A stretch of DNA of 64,000 bases. Source: Dasytiphilus stammeri_K (GTDB lineage: Bacteria; Pseudomonadota; Gammaproteobacteria; Enterobacterales; Enterobacteriaceae). Below, in pieces: positions 34,035-44,377 of this stretch. The stretch spans positions 1 to 64,000 of the forward strand of contig CP145879.1 of the NCBI GenBank assembly GCA_041944835.1, read 5' to 3'. How positions within the stretch are numbered: the stretch's first letter is position 1; each line of letters begins with the position of its first letter. A program made the translations under genes and the position numbers. The notes below the pieces were generated by a model. It was not told the DNA's origin. It was given only the letters and a program-made list of their open reading frames with translations, and searched no databases.

Positions 34035-35318
34035 ATGAACACCATTCTTAATCAATTTAAACAAAGAACTCTTATCTATCAAATAACCGATGAGATAGCT
34101 TTAAAAAAAAGACTTAGTGAATGCGGTATTACACTTTATTGTGGATTTGATCCCACAGCTGATAGCTTACATTTAGGACATCTTATACCACTGCTGTGTC
34201 TAAAAAGATTTCAGAATGCCGGTCATAAACCTATTGCACTTATAGGTGGAGCAACAGGTTTAATTGGAGATCCGAGTTTTAAAAAAAATGAACGTAAACT
34301 GAATTCTACAGAAATAGTTATTAAATGGGTTAAAAACATTAGTAAACAACTGGAATTATTTTTAGATTTTAATTGTGGTAAAAATAGTGCAATGATAGTA
34401 AATAATTATACCTGGCTTGGAAAAATGAAGATGATAGATTTTTTACGTATAGTTGGAAAACATTTCACCATTAATCAATTAATTCATAAAGAATCAGTAA
34501 AGCAACGTTTAAATGGTAATGATTTAGGACTTTCCTTTACCGAATTTACTTATAATTTATTACAAAGTTATGACTTTGCCTATCTCCATTCCCAGTATGG
34601 TGTAGAATTACAAATCGGGGGATCAGATCAGTGGGGTAATATTACTTCGGGAATTGATTTAACTCGTCGCTTACATCAAAAAAAAGTTTTTGGTGTTACT
34701 CTTCCTCTCATTACCAAAAAAAATGGCATAAAATTTGGTAAAACTGAGGATAATATCATCTGGTTAGATGCTCACAAAACTAGTCCTTATAAATTTTATC
34801 AGTTTTGGCGTAATACAGCAGATACTGACGTATATAGGTTATTGAAATTATTTACTTTTATGGACATCAATACTATTGATACTTTAGAAAAAGAAGACCA
34901 AAACAGTGGTGAAAAACCTCGAGCACAAATGATATTAGCAGAAGAGGTAACACGGTTAGTACATGGTATTACAGGACTATCAGCAGCTAAACGGATAACG
35001 GAATTTTTATTTTCTACTACTACCAAGAATAGTAATGATATGAAGGAAAGCGATTTCACTCAGTTAGCACAAGACGGTATTCCAACTATAACTATTGAAA
35101 TCGAAAATCAGGTTGATTTACAGCAAGCACTGGTAAAAGCTAACTTAGCATCCTCACGTACTCAAGCACGATATCTGGTTGATGCTAGAGCTATAACTAT
35201 TAATGGTCAAATCCAATTGGATCCTAGCTACCAATTTGGTAATTTAGATAAGCTTTATAGACATTATACATTATTACGACGTGGCAAAAAAAACTATTGT
35301 TTAATTTATTGGAAATAA
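34035..35318 (+). CDS. tyrS: Tyrosyl-tRNA synthetase
   Basis: The 427-residue class I synthetase has the HIGH motif in DSLHLGHL (about 45-52), a KMSKS equivalent KFGKTE near residue 235 and a C-terminal S4-like RNA-binding domain (LVKANLASSRTQARYLVDARAITING). The length matches E. coli TyrS (424). It charges tRNA-Tyr. Confidence 0.98.
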   Translation: MNTILNQFKQRTLIYQITDEIALKKRLSECGITLYCGFDPTADSLHLGHLIPLLCLKRFQNAGHKPIALIGGATGLIGDPSFKKNERKLNSTEIVIKWVKNISKQLELFLDFNCGKNSAMIVNNYTWLGKMKMIDFLRIVGKHFTINQLIHKESVKQRLNGNDLGLSFTEFTYNLLQSYDFAYLHSQYGVELQIGGSDQWGNITSGIDLTRRLHQKKVFGVTLPLITKKNGIKFGKTEDNIIWLDAHKTSPYKFYQFWRNTADTDVYRLLKLFTFMDINTIDTLEKEDQNSGEKPRAQMILAEEVTRLVHGITGLSAAKRITEFLFSTTTKNSNDMKESDFTQLAQDGIPTITIEIENQVDLQQALVKANLASSRTQARYLVDARAITINGQIQLDPSYQFGNLDKLYRHYTLLRRGKKNYCLIYWK

Positions 35319-35365
35319 TAAATTAATTACAGAATACCATTCTAATTAGAGCTTTATAAAAAAAA

Positions 35366-36838
35366 CTATAGCAATGGACTAAAAAAATAAAATAGTTGTT
35401 CAAGAACACGTTGCCAATAAGGTCTACATAACCAGCTCTTAACATCTATAAGTATTGAACTAGTAATATAATTTTCTTGTATAAAAGATAAATCATTACC
35501 AAAGTTGTTATCATCAATGACAAGTGTAATTTCAAAATTCAACCATAAACTACGCATATCAAAATTGACTGTACCAATCAAACTTAATTGTCCATCAATC
35601 TGTACGCTTTTTGTATGTAATAAACCTCCTTGGAATTGGTAAATCTTAACACCAGCTTTTAATAACTCAGTAAAGAAAGCACGACTAGCCCAACCTACTA
35701 ATATTGAGTCATTACAGTATGGTAGAATTATACGGACGTCAACTCCACGTTCAGCTGCAATACATAGCGCATGAAGCAAATCATCACTTGGTACAAAATA
35801 AGGAGTGGTCATAATAATAGCATGACGTGCCGAAAAAATAGCTGTGAGTAGTGCTTTATGAATCATATAATCCGGGTAATCTGGTCCTGAAGCAATTACG
35901 TGAATTGCAGCCGGTTGACTGGTTGTTGGAGATGAAGAAGAAATCTTACTACTAAGATCAGGGTGGAATGGTAAAATACGGTGACCGGTTTCTAATTCCC
36001 AGTCACAGGAATAAATGATTGCCATCATATTAGTTATCGGGCCTTCCATACGTACCATCAAATCAATCCATTGACCAACTTTAGCTTGTTGTTTAAAAAT
36101 TCGTGGATCTACTAAATTCATGCTTCCTGTATAAGCAATGCAATTATCAATTAATACCATTTTGCGATGCTGGCGTAAATCTAAACGTCGGAAAAAAATA
36201 CGCAATAAACTTACGCGTAAAGCTTCAACAATCTCAATACCTGCATTTCTCATAATAGATACTAAGGTACTATGAAAAAAGCTCCTACTACCAGCTGAAT
36301 CCAACATTAGTCGACAATGTACTCCTCGTTTAGCTGCAGTTATAAGTGCATCTGCTACTCTATTAGTAATTCCTCCGGGTTGCCAAATGTAGAAAACAAT
36401 TTGAATATTATTTCGAGCCAATTGAATATCTTGAATAAGAGATTTTACGATGTCATCGGTACTTGTAAGTAAATTTAACTTATTAGCTTTAATACTAGTA
36501 ATACCTTGGCGTAACTCGCACAGTTGAAATAATTGACGAGCTACCTCACTATTTTTCATAGCAAAAAAATTTTTGTAATTTTTAAATTCTTTTATCCATT
36601 GAGTAATTGAAGGTAATATAAGTTGTGCTCGTTTCGCTCTTCGTTTTCCTAAATAAAGTTCTTCTAAAGTAAAATAAGCGATAATTCCCATTAAAGGGAA
36701 AATATAGATAGTTAATAACCAAGCAAGAGAAGATGATACCGTTCTACGTTTCATTAAAATTCTAAACAGTGTCGCAGCAATTAATAATCCATATAATACA
36801 ATAATAAACCTGCTGATGAAGGAGTAAAAAGTGATCAT
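35366..36838 (-). CDS. clsA: Cardiolipin synthase A
   Basis: The 490-residue inner membrane enzyme condenses two phosphatidylglycerols into cardiolipin. Two N-terminal membrane helices precede two phospholipase-D motifs: HRKMVLIDN near residue 225 and HTKSVQIDG near 405. E. coli ClsA has 486 residues. The adjacency to yciC is as in E. coli (cls-kch-yciI-tonB-yciA-yciB-yciC with the middle genes gone). Confidence 0.96.
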   Translation of the reverse strand: MITFYSFISRFIIVLYGLLIAATLFRILMKRRTVSSSLAWLLTIYIFPLMGIIAYFTLEELYLGKRRAKRAQLILPSITQWIKEFKNYKNFFAMKNSEVARQLFQLCELRQGITSIKANKLNLLTSTDDIVKSLIQDIQLARNNIQIVFYIWQPGGITNRVADALITAAKRGVHCRLMLDSAGSRSFFHSTLVSIMRNAGIEIVEALRVSLLRIFFRRLDLRQHRKMVLIDNCIAYTGSMNLVDPRIFKQQAKVGQWIDLMVRMEGPITNMMAIIYSCDWELETGHRILPFHPDLSSKISSSSPTTSQPAAIHVIASGPDYPDYMIHKALLTAIFSARHAIIMTTPYFVPSDDLLHALCIAAERGVDVRIILPYCNDSILVGWASRAFFTELLKAGVKIYQFQGGLLHTKSVQIDGQLSLIGTVNFDMRSLWLNFEITLVIDDNNFGNDLSFIQENYITSSILIDVKSWLCRPYWQRVLEQLFYFFSPLL

Positions 36839-36900
36839 TCATGTACTACTCATCAATCAGTTCTATTTGCGCGGCGTAATATAATTTTTGGTGGATAAAT

Positions 36901-37650
36901 TTATCGACACAACATATAAAATCTATATAAATAGATTGTTAACACTGCATTAATTAGATAATAAATAATATTTAATATTATCATTGATATTGTCATAACA
37001 AATAAAGGTGTTACAAAGGCTGAAAAAATCAAGACTAAATATTTTCCGAATAGCCATAAAATAATTGCAGGAATTACTAATTTATGATATTTCCATATCA
37101 TATTAGTACTAATACGCATAGAATTTGATATACTGGTTTGTTCATTAATCATAACTATTGGAGATAATGATAATAAAATAGTCAATACTATTCCTGGAAA
37201 AATTAAGATTATTAATCCCAATTGATTTAATAAGTTTATTATAAATGTTAATATTAGTAATCTCGGAAATTGTAAAAGGGAATTTTCTAAAGCTAGTAAT
37301 ATATTACCTGGTTTTCCTGATGAAACCATTGTAATCAAATTTAAAATTCCACCTAACATTAATGTATGTCCTAATAAGGTAATGAAAAATTTTATTCCAG
37401 AAATGTATAATAGCAACATTAGTTGTTCTGATGACATTTTTTGTACTATATCAAAGAAACTTTTTTCTAAGTATTTCGGATCGTTAGTTGCAAATAAAAA
37501 TTGCATCTGATCACTATAAGAAGGCAATATAATTATATTCATTATAACTGTAAGACAAGATATTAACATCGCCATTAAAATGATATTAATGCCTTGATTA
37601 CAACAAAAATTAATTGTATCACGAGATAAAGATCTTACGGTGATAGACAT
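36901..37650 (-). CDS. yciC: UPF0259 membrane protein YciC
   Basis: The 249-residue protein with six hydrophobic helices aligns with E. coli YciC (247), starting MSITVRSLSRDT. I chose the ATG at 37650, with AGGG 8 bases upstream, over an ATG six codons earlier. The function of the family is unknown to me. It is the last gene of the clsA region and diverges from sohB. Confidence 0.9.
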   Translation of the reverse strand: MSITVRSLSRDTINFCCNQGINIILMAMLISCLTVIMNIIILPSYSDQMQFLFATNDPKYLEKSFFDIVQKMSSEQLMLLLYISGIKFFITLLGHTLMLGGILNLITMVSSGKPGNILLALENSLLQFPRLLILTFIINLLNQLGLIILIFPGIVLTILLSLSPIVMINEQTSISNSMRISTNMIWKYHKLVIPAIILWLFGKYLVLIFSAFVTPLFVMTISMIILNIIYYLINAVLTIYLYRFYMLCR

Positions 37651-37847
37651 AGTAGTATCCCTTTTCATCTTGCTGTATTAAATGAGTTTAATAAAATAAA
37701 CTTTAAGTATCAATAATTATATGAAAAGTAGTTATTTCTTATTGATTTTCAATTTTAGTCATGCTTATATCATACATACGTATTAAACATTAATGGTTGA
37801 GGATTGGGTTCGTAAAAATTTGAAGAAAAAGTACCCAAAGGTTTTTT

Positions 37848-38858
37848 GTGAAACACATTTTCAGTTATGGATTATTTTTATTTAAAATATTTTTTGGCAT
37901 CATCCTTATTGCAATTATAACCTTACTTTTTGTAATAAGAAAATTTCTTCATCATAAAAAATCACCCGATGGCTATTTGCAATTAACACATTTAGGTAAA
38001 AAATATGATGAAATGAAAAATGATATGCTATTCTCCATTTCAGATCATAAACATAATCAATGGAAAAAGATAAAAAATAAATTCTTCTCAATCTTCAAAA
38101 AGACAAAATCAGAGTTAAAACCAAACCAAGAGAATAAAATTATTTATGTCATTGATTTTAAAGGAAGCATGGATGCAAAAGAAGTTTATTGTTTAAGGGA
38201 AGAAATTTCAGCTATATTGTTAGTTGCAACCAATAATGATCAGGTTTTATTGAGATTAGAAAGTGCTGGTGGTTTAGTACAGAGTTATGGCTTAGCTGCC
38301 TCACAACTACAGCGTTTACGTAAGAAAGGAATTTTTTTAACGGTAGTAGTTGATAAAATGGCGGCAAGTGGTGGTTATATGATGGCTTGTGTAGCTAATC
38401 ATATTATCGCAGCTCCCTTTGCCGTGGTTGGTTCAATTGGGGTAGTTGCACAAATTCCTAATTTTAATCGATTATTAAAGCGTAATGAAATCGATATTGA
38501 ACTTCACACGGCTGGTGAATACAAACGTACTTTAACGTTATTTGGAGAAAACAATGATCGTGGTCGTCAAAAACTAAGAGAAGAATTACAAGCTACACAT
38601 CAGTTATTTAAAAAATTTATTCATGATATGCGTCCGATATTAGATATTGATGATATTGCAACCGGAGAATACTGGTTCGGAACTCAAGCTATAGAAAAAA
38701 AGTTGATTGATGAAATTGGTACAAGTGATGAATTTATCCTACAAAAAAAAAATCAATGTGAATTAATTGCGGTTTGTTATTGCATATCTTCAAAAACCAA
38801 ATGGTTTGATAGTATATTGAATACGATCTATCAACGTATAGAATACTTGTTATTTTAA
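37848..38858 (+). CDS. sohB: Probable inner membrane protease SohB
   Basis: The 336-residue member of the S49 (signal peptide peptidase A) family has an N-terminal membrane anchor (about residues 10-32) and the protease core with the catalytic serine in MAASGGYMMACVAN and the lysine in EYKRTLTLFGENN. E. coli SohB has 349 residues. The start is GTG, preceded only weakly by AAAGG. It probably degrades membrane or periplasmic peptides. Confidence 0.95.
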   Translation: MKHIFSYGLFLFKIFFGIILIAIITLLFVIRKFLHHKKSPDGYLQLTHLGKKYDEMKNDMLFSISDHKHNQWKKIKNKFFSIFKKTKSELKPNQENKIIYVIDFKGSMDAKEVYCLREEISAILLVATNNDQVLLRLESAGGLVQSYGLAASQLQRLRKKGIFLTVVVDKMAASGGYMMACVANHIIAAPFAVVGSIGVVAQIPNFNRLLKRNEIDIELHTAGEYKRTLTLFGENNDRGRQKLREELQATHQLFKKFIHDMRPILDIDDIATGEYWFGTQAIEKKLIDEIGTSDEFILQKKNQCELIAVCYCISSKTKWFDSILNTIYQRIEYLLF

Positions 38859-38957
38859 ATAATATCATAAATGAACCATTGAGAGTAACTATTAGATTAG
38901 TTGGTTTATTGCACTACATTTTATGTTAAAAAAAAATTTTTTTTTACAATAGATAAG

Positions 38958-39668
38958 ATGAAATCTTTTATGTCTGATTCTCCTTTAATATTAGCGCTTG
39001 ATTATGCCAATCGTAATAATGTTATAAGCTTGGTTGATAATATAGATCCTTCATGGTGTCGTCTTAAAGTAGGTAAAGAATTATTTACATTACTAGGTCC
39101 ACAAATTGTACGTGACCTGCAACAAAGAGGATTTGAAATCTTTCTAGATCTTAAATTTCACGATATTCCTACTACCGTAGCACATGCCGTGGCTATTACT
39201 GCTGAAATGGGGGTATGGATGATAAATGTTCATGCAAGTGGAGGAGCAAAAATGATGAGTGCTGCATATGAGGCATTGTTGCCTTTCGGTAAAGATGCTC
39301 CATTATTACTTGCTGTTACTATGCTAACAAGCATAAAGGAACAGGATTTATATGATCTAGGTTTCACTTTTTCACTTTCAGAACAAATTAGAAGATTAGC
39401 AATCTTAACATATAATTGTGGTCTTGATGGTATTGTCTGTTCTGCAGACAACGCGGTGCAAGTGAAATGTGAGATTGATCATAGATTTATTATAGTATCA
39501 CCAGGGATTAGATTGGATAATAAAAATTGCGATCATCAAAGTATTATGAGTCCATATGAAGCACTATGTGCTGGTGCTGACTATATCGTAATAGGACGTC
39601 CTATTACACAATCTTTAAATCCAATAAAAACTCTAAATGAAATTTATACTTCACTTATCACTTATTGA
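38958..39668 (+). CDS. pyrF: Orotidine 5'-phosphate decarboxylase
   Basis: The 236-residue TIM-barrel enzyme makes UMP. The active-site segment FLDLKFHDIPTTV with the D-x-K-x-x-D charged network is intact, and ALDY, RLKVGKELF and PGIRLD match E. coli PyrF (245). The frame opens 19 codons further upstream; the ATG at 38958 gives the family N-terminus. It ends 12 bases before the convergent pheT stop. Confidence 0.97.
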   Translation: MKSFMSDSPLILALDYANRNNVISLVDNIDPSWCRLKVGKELFTLLGPQIVRDLQQRGFEIFLDLKFHDIPTTVAHAVAITAEMGVWMINVHASGGAKMMSAAYEALLPFGKDAPLLLAVTMLTSIKEQDLYDLGFTFSLSEQIRRLAILTYNCGLDGIVCSADNAVQVKCEIDHRFIIVSPGIRLDNKNCDHQSIMSPYEALCAGADYIVIGRPITQSLNPIKTLNEIYTSLITY

Positions 39669-39680
39669 ATAACTTAATAT

Positions 39681-42068
39681 TCAGTTTCTCAGAACTGCTT
39701 GAAATCGGTTTTTTAATCTATCTAGACATTTATCTATAAGTGCTGATACTTCATCTTCTTGAAGTGTTCGATTAGTATGTTGCAAAATTAAGCTCAGAGC
39801 CAGACTTTTGTAACCTTTTGCTATATTATTACCACGATACACATCAAATAATGATATTGAAACTAATTTCTTTGATAAAATATTTTTACATTCGGTTATT
39901 ATATCTGAAGCTGAAATGTCTTCAGCAACTACTATAGCAATATCACGACGATTTGATGGAAATCGTGATATATTATGTATAATTGGTTTAGAAGATTGGG
40001 AAATTTTTTTCCATAACACTTCAAATATTATAGTTTTATCATTTAAATCCAATCGATGTTGTAATTCTGGATGAATAACACCTATAACGCCAATACGTTC
40101 ATTATGTAAAAAAATTGCCGCCGTTTGACCTGGATGTAAAGCGGGATTTATTTCTTCTTTAAAATGAATTCCTTCTTTTTTACCAGTTAAGTCAACTAAG
40201 GCTTCCACATCACCTTTTAAATCATAAAAATCCATATGCTTGTTGCATGGGGTATCCCAATGATCTTCATATTTATTACCACTGATAATTCCTGATATCA
40301 TTAAATCTTCTTGTATCTTATTTTGCATTTTCATAAATCGTTTACCTATTTCAAATATTCTCATACCTTTCTGCTGACGATTTTGATTGTAAATTATCAC
40401 AGATAGTAAACCACTCCATAATGAAAGACGCATTGTAGATAATTCTGTAGAAATTGGGTTAGATAATTTTAAATTATCTTCCCTTGGATGTAACAACATC
40501 TGTATTTCTGGATTTACAAAACTGTAAGTAATTACCTCCTGATATCCTCTATCTACCAATAATCTTCTGACACGTTTAAGTGAAATATTAGTACTTCTAT
40601 TTAATCTCATATATGTTTTTAACGAACTACAAGATATCTTATCATATCCATAAATCCTGGCTATCTCTTCTATTAGATCTTCCTCGATATTAAGATCAAA
40701 ACGCCAGCTAGGAGTTTTGACTTTCCAATAATCATTTTTTTTATTCCATGTATAATTACAACCCAGGCGAGATAAAATATCTACTATTTCATCATCCATA
40801 AGATGTTGGCCAAGAAGTGAATCTAGCTTTCTTCGACGCAATAGTATAAGGTTACCTTTTGGTAAATAGGTTAGATTCGTAATCTCAATAATTGGTCCAG
40901 CTTTTCCACCGCAGATCTGTAAAAATAAATGCGTAGCTAATTCAATTGCATGAAACTGAATCATGGGATCTACTCCTCGTTCATAACGTTGTGAAACATC
41001 GCTATGTAATTTATACCGTAATGAACGACCTATAATAAATAAAGGGTTGAAAAATGCACTTTCGATCACTATGTTCTTTGTCTTCTTGTTTAGGTCAGAA
41101 GATACTCCACGAACAATTCCTGCTATGGATAATACTTTATTATTATCTGCTATAACAATTACATCTTCTTGTAACTTGATGTGATGACTATTAGTTAAAA
41201 TAAAAATTTCATTTGGTTTTGCCATTCGTACAGTAATGTTTCCATCAATCGAATTAAAATCAAATATGTTCATTGGTTGCCCAAGTTCTAATAAAACATA
41301 GTTGATAATATCAACTACTACATTACCAAAACTATAATTGCATCGTCGCAATTTTTCACTCAACCATAAAGGTGTCTGTACATTAATATCAATTTCCTTT
41401 AAAATACGTGCTATATAACGAGGGCAAGCTTCCGGAACTTTTACATCAATCAGTAATGTGTCATCCAATCTTACTGAGACTGGTAAGATTTTTTTTTCCT
41501 TAAATCTTAATTTATTGAAAACAGCTATATCTCGTGCTATACCACGAATACTCAAACAATCCGCGCGATTTGGAGTCACGTTAATTTCAAAGATTTTATC
41601 ATCTAATTGCAAATAATCTCTAATATTCATTCCTATTTGAGCAGAATAGGGTAGTTCAATTAAGGAATTTTTTTTATCAACTTCAAATATCCCTAAATTA
41701 GAAAAATCACATAATTTTCCCTCTGAAATGATGTTATGAATATTCTTAGCATGAATTTTGAATTTATCCAAAAGCAGTGCTCCTCTAACAGCAACTGCAA
41801 CTTTTATACCTTTACGGCAATTTTCTGCATCACAAACTATAGTTAGTAAATTATTACTATTTTTATCTATATTCACTTTTGTAAGATATAAATTCTCTAA
41901 GAATGGTTTACATTCTACTATTTCGCCCACAACTACACCAATACAATTACCGGATACGTTTATGATTTGGTTAACTTCTAGTCCGGACCTAGTAAGTTGT
42001 TCAGATAATGAGTGACTATTAATATCAATGTTTACCCATTCTCTTAACCAAAATTCACTAACTCTCAT
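39681..42068 (-). CDS. pheT: Phenylalanyl-tRNA synthetase beta subunit
   Basis: The 795-residue beta subunit has the EMAP-type tRNA-binding domain near residues 40-150, the B3/B4 editing module, the B5 domain and the C-terminal anticodon-binding domain ending ALIDKCLDRLKNRFQAVLRN. E. coli PheT has 795 residues. It acts as an alpha2-beta2 tetramer with PheS, encoded 13 bases upstream. The ihfA gene that follows it in E. coli is absent. Confidence 0.98.
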   Translation of the reverse strand: MRVSEFWLREWVNIDINSHSLSEQLTRSGLEVNQIINVSGNCIGVVVGEIVECKPFLENLYLTKVNIDKNSNNLLTIVCDAENCRKGIKVAVAVRGALLLDKFKIHAKNIHNIISEGKLCDFSNLGIFEVDKKNSLIELPYSAQIGMNIRDYLQLDDKIFEINVTPNRADCLSIRGIARDIAVFNKLRFKEKKILPVSVRLDDTLLIDVKVPEACPRYIARILKEIDINVQTPLWLSEKLRRCNYSFGNVVVDIINYVLLELGQPMNIFDFNSIDGNITVRMAKPNEIFILTNSHHIKLQEDVIVIADNNKVLSIAGIVRGVSSDLNKKTKNIVIESAFFNPLFIIGRSLRYKLHSDVSQRYERGVDPMIQFHAIELATHLFLQICGGKAGPIIEITNLTYLPKGNLILLRRRKLDSLLGQHLMDDEIVDILSRLGCNYTWNKKNDYWKVKTPSWRFDLNIEEDLIEEIARIYGYDKISCSSLKTYMRLNRSTNISLKRVRRLLVDRGYQEVITYSFVNPEIQMLLHPREDNLKLSNPISTELSTMRLSLWSGLLSVIIYNQNRQQKGMRIFEIGKRFMKMQNKIQEDLMISGIISGNKYEDHWDTPCNKHMDFYDLKGDVEALVDLTGKKEGIHFKEEINPALHPGQTAAIFLHNERIGVIGVIHPELQHRLDLNDKTIIFEVLWKKISQSSKPIIHNISRFPSNRRDIAIVVAEDISASDIITECKNILSKKLVSISLFDVYRGNNIAKGYKSLALSLILQHTNRTLQEDEVSALIDKCLDRLKNRFQAVLRN

Positions 42069-42081
42069 AATGGCTTTTCAT

Positions 42082-43071
42082 TTAATTAAATTGTTTAATA
42101 AATCGTAAATCATTTTCATAAAACTGACGTAGATCTGATATTTCATAATATAGCATAGCAAGACGTTCTATACCCATTCCAAAAGCTAACCCCGAATAAA
42201 TCTCTGAGGAAATTCCAACATTCTTGAGTACATTAGGATGTACCATTCCACATCCTAATACTTCTATCCATTGGTTTTCTTTACTTATTATATCAATCTC
42301 AGCAGATGGTTCTGTAAAAGGAAAATAAGAAGGTCGAAATCTTATTTTTAATTGTTTTTCAAAAAAAATTTCTAAAAAATCATACAATATTTTTTTTAGA
42401 TGACTAAAACTTATGTCTTGATCAACTATTAAACCTTCTATTTGATGAAACATAGGGGTATGAGTGGGATCATTATCCTTTCTATACACTTTACCTGAAG
42501 CAATTATTTTTATAGGAGGTTTTTGATTTTTCATTATTCTTATTTGTATTCCTGACATTTGTGTTCTTAATAAATAAGTATCATTAAACCAAAAAGTATC
42601 ATGTTCAGTGCGAGCAGGATGATGAAGTGATATATTTAGAGCATCAAAATTATGATAACCATCTTCAATTTCTGGACCGGTTACTAGTTCAAAACCTAAT
42701 CCATAAAATATTTTTTCAATGCGATCAATTATAAGGGTTATGGGGTGCATGCCCCCAGTCTTAACACCACGTCCTGGTAATGAAATATCAATTTTATTAT
42801 TTTTACACAGAATAATATCGAGAGCTTCTGATTCCAACTGCTGTTTTTTTTTATTGAATGCAAGCAACATTTGCTTTTTAATATCATTCAACACCCTTCC
42901 TATAGCAGGACGTTGTTGTAAAGGTAAACTATTTAACTTACTCATATAGATAGTTATCTGTCCTTTTTTTCCTAAGTATTCAAGGCGTATTTTTTCTAGA
43001 GCTTTAACTTCATTAATATTCTCAATTTTTTTTGAGAATTGATTTCTCAATTCTTTTATATGAACTAGCAT
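42082..43071 (-). CDS. pheS: Phenylalanyl-tRNA synthetase alpha subunit
   Basis: The 329-residue catalytic subunit (E. coli 327) has class II motif 1 (GFELVTGPEIEDGYHNFDALNI), motif 2 (FHQIEGLIVD) and motif 3 (GLAFGMGIERLAMLYY). The N-terminal coiled coil spans about residues 1-85. The 96-bp gap to rplT ends in a run of nine T after AGG on the coding strand, a possible remnant of the pheM attenuator, but I cannot find a pheM leader peptide. Confidence 0.98.
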   Translation of the reverse strand: MLVHIKELRNQFSKKIENINEVKALEKIRLEYLGKKGQITIYMSKLNSLPLQQRPAIGRVLNDIKKQMLLAFNKKKQQLESEALDIILCKNNKIDISLPGRGVKTGGMHPITLIIDRIEKIFYGLGFELVTGPEIEDGYHNFDALNISLHHPARTEHDTFWFNDTYLLRTQMSGIQIRIMKNQKPPIKIIASGKVYRKDNDPTHTPMFHQIEGLIVDQDISFSHLKKILYDFLEIFFEKQLKIRFRPSYFPFTEPSAEIDIISKENQWIEVLGCGMVHPNVLKNVGISSEIYSGLAFGMGIERLAMLYYEISDLRQFYENDLRFIKQFN

Positions 43072-43167
43072 TTTTTCCTTAATCGGTTGGTGTTTGTTAG
43101 AGATAGTAATTAAAAAAAAACCTCCACATAGGAATAATTCATTTAGGACAAAAATAATAATTTTTTA

Positions 43168-43527
43168 TTAAATAGGATTAGCCAATTTTGCTTTTTCAAC
43201 TAATATAGAAAACGAATTATTATCAGATACTGCAAGATCCGATAAGATCTTACGATCTATTTGAACTAAAGAGATTTTTAGTCCTTTAATAAATTTATTA
43301 TAAGAAAGACCATATTTCCTTACTGCAGCATTAATGCGCATAATCCAGAGTTGGCGTAAGTTGCGTTTACGCTGACGGCGATCACGGTAAGCGTACTGAC
43401 CAGCTTTTATTACAGCTTGAATCGCCACCCTATATGCACGAGAACGTGCTCCATAATAACCCTTAGCTTGTTTTAAAATTTTTTTGTGACGTGCATGAGC
43501 CACTACACTACGCTTTACACGAACCAT
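43168..43527 (-). CDS. rplT: 50S ribosomal protein L20
   Basis: The 119-residue protein (E. coli 118) begins MVRVKRSVVAHARHKKILKQAKGYYGARS and continues to the globular C-terminal half. It binds 23S rRNA early in 50S assembly. In E. coli it represses the infC-rpmI-rplT message; the gene order rpmI-rplT is retained. Confidence 0.98.
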   Translation of the reverse strand: MVRVKRSVVAHARHKKILKQAKGYYGARSRAYRVAIQAVIKAGQYAYRDRRQRKRNLRQLWIMRINAAVRKYGLSYNKFIKGLKISLVQIDRKILSDLAVSDNNSFSILVEKAKLANPI

Positions 43528-43571
43528 ATTTTTTACCTCTAATCTAACTACTTATTTTTATTTGGCTTTCA

Positions 43572-43769
43572 TCATACATAAGGCATAGATCCTACTACTA
43601 ATTTTAAATCTCCTTTCGATATCACTGTTTTTGAACGTAAATGACGCTTTCGCTTAGAAGATTTTTTAGTAAGTATATGACGAAGGCTAGTTTTTTTATG
43701 TTTAAAATTGCCAGAAGCAGTTTTTTTAAAACGTTTAACAGTACTGCGTACAGTTTTTATTTTTGGCAT
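43572..43769 (-). CDS. rpmI: 50S ribosomal protein L35
   Basis: The 65-residue basic protein (E. coli 65) starts MPKIKTVRSTVKRFKKTASG and shows the characteristic lysine-rich pattern. It lies between infC and rplT. Confidence 0.97.
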   Translation of the reverse strand: MPKIKTVRSTVKRFKKTASGNFKHKKTSLRHILTKKSSKRKRHLRSKTVISKGDLKLVVGSMPYV

Positions 43770-43810
43770 ATTTACACCACTTATTATTATTCAGATATAT
43801 CCAACCCAAA

Positions 43811-44353
43811 TTATACTTTCTTTTTGGGAGTGAGCACCATAATCATTTGCCTTCCTTCAATTTTCATCGGAAAATACTCTACTACGGCAAATTCATCTAA
43901 ATCATTTTTTATTCGGTTTAACATTTCAAGACCTAGTTGTTGATGCGACATTTCACGACCTCGAAAACGTAATGTAATTTTTACTTTATCACCATCTTCT
44001 AAAAAACGAAGCAGGCTACGTAATTTTACGTTATAGTCTCCTTCATCTGTACCAGGACGAAATTTTATTTCCTTGACCTGAATTATTTTTTGCTTTTTTT
44101 TCTGTTCTTTTGAGAATTTGCTCTTTTCATAGAGATATTTACCGTAATCTATTATTTTACAGACGGGAGGTTCAGTATGAGGGTTAATCTCAACGAGATC
44201 AACGCCGGCTTGAGAAGCTTTTTCTAAAGCTTCATATAGACTTACAATTCCAATTGATTCTCCGTCTACGCCAGTTAAACGAACCTCCTTAACATTTATT
44301 TCACTATTAATACGATTTGGACGTATTGGGGGATTTTTTTTTCCGTTTTTAAT
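43811..44353 (-). CDS. infC: Translation initiation factor IF-3, AUU start
   Basis: Reading the complement from the ATT at 44353 gives a 180-residue protein, the exact length of E. coli IF-3. It contains VRLTGVDGESIGIVSLYEALEKA and PPVCKIIDYGKYLYEKSK (N domain), the lysine-rich linker, and VKEIKFRPGTDEGDY through KIEGRQMIMVLTPKKKV (C domain). No ATG, GTG or TTG fits the N-terminus, whereas ATT AAA follows AGGAGG by 8 bases exactly as in E. coli. IF-3 discriminates against AUU and so represses its own translation. It lies between thrS and rpmI. Confidence 0.97.
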   Translation of the reverse strand: MKNGKKNPPIRPNRINSEINVKEVRLTGVDGESIGIVSLYEALEKASQAGVDLVEINPHTEPPVCKIIDYGKYLYEKSKFSKEQKKKQKIIQVKEIKFRPGTDEGDYNVKLRSLLRFLEDGDKVKITLRFRGREMSHQQLGLEMLNRIKNDLDEFAVVEYFPMKIEGRQMIMVLTPKKKV

Positions 44354-44367
44354 ATAATTTTCCTCCT
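44351..44367 (-). promoter_or_regulatory. infC ribosome-binding site and AUU start codon
   Basis: On the coding strand AGGAGG is followed by eight bases and then ATT, the rare start codon through which IF-3 autoregulates. The strong Shine-Dalgarno with a poor start codon is the arrangement known from E. coli infC. Confidence 0.9.
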
Positions 44368-44377
44368 ATTCCTATGA

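Noticed and set aside
43072..43167. pheM leader peptide and attenuator before pheS
   Set aside because: A T-run follows AGG on the coding strand, but no stable stem and no phenylalanine-rich leader peptide could be found.
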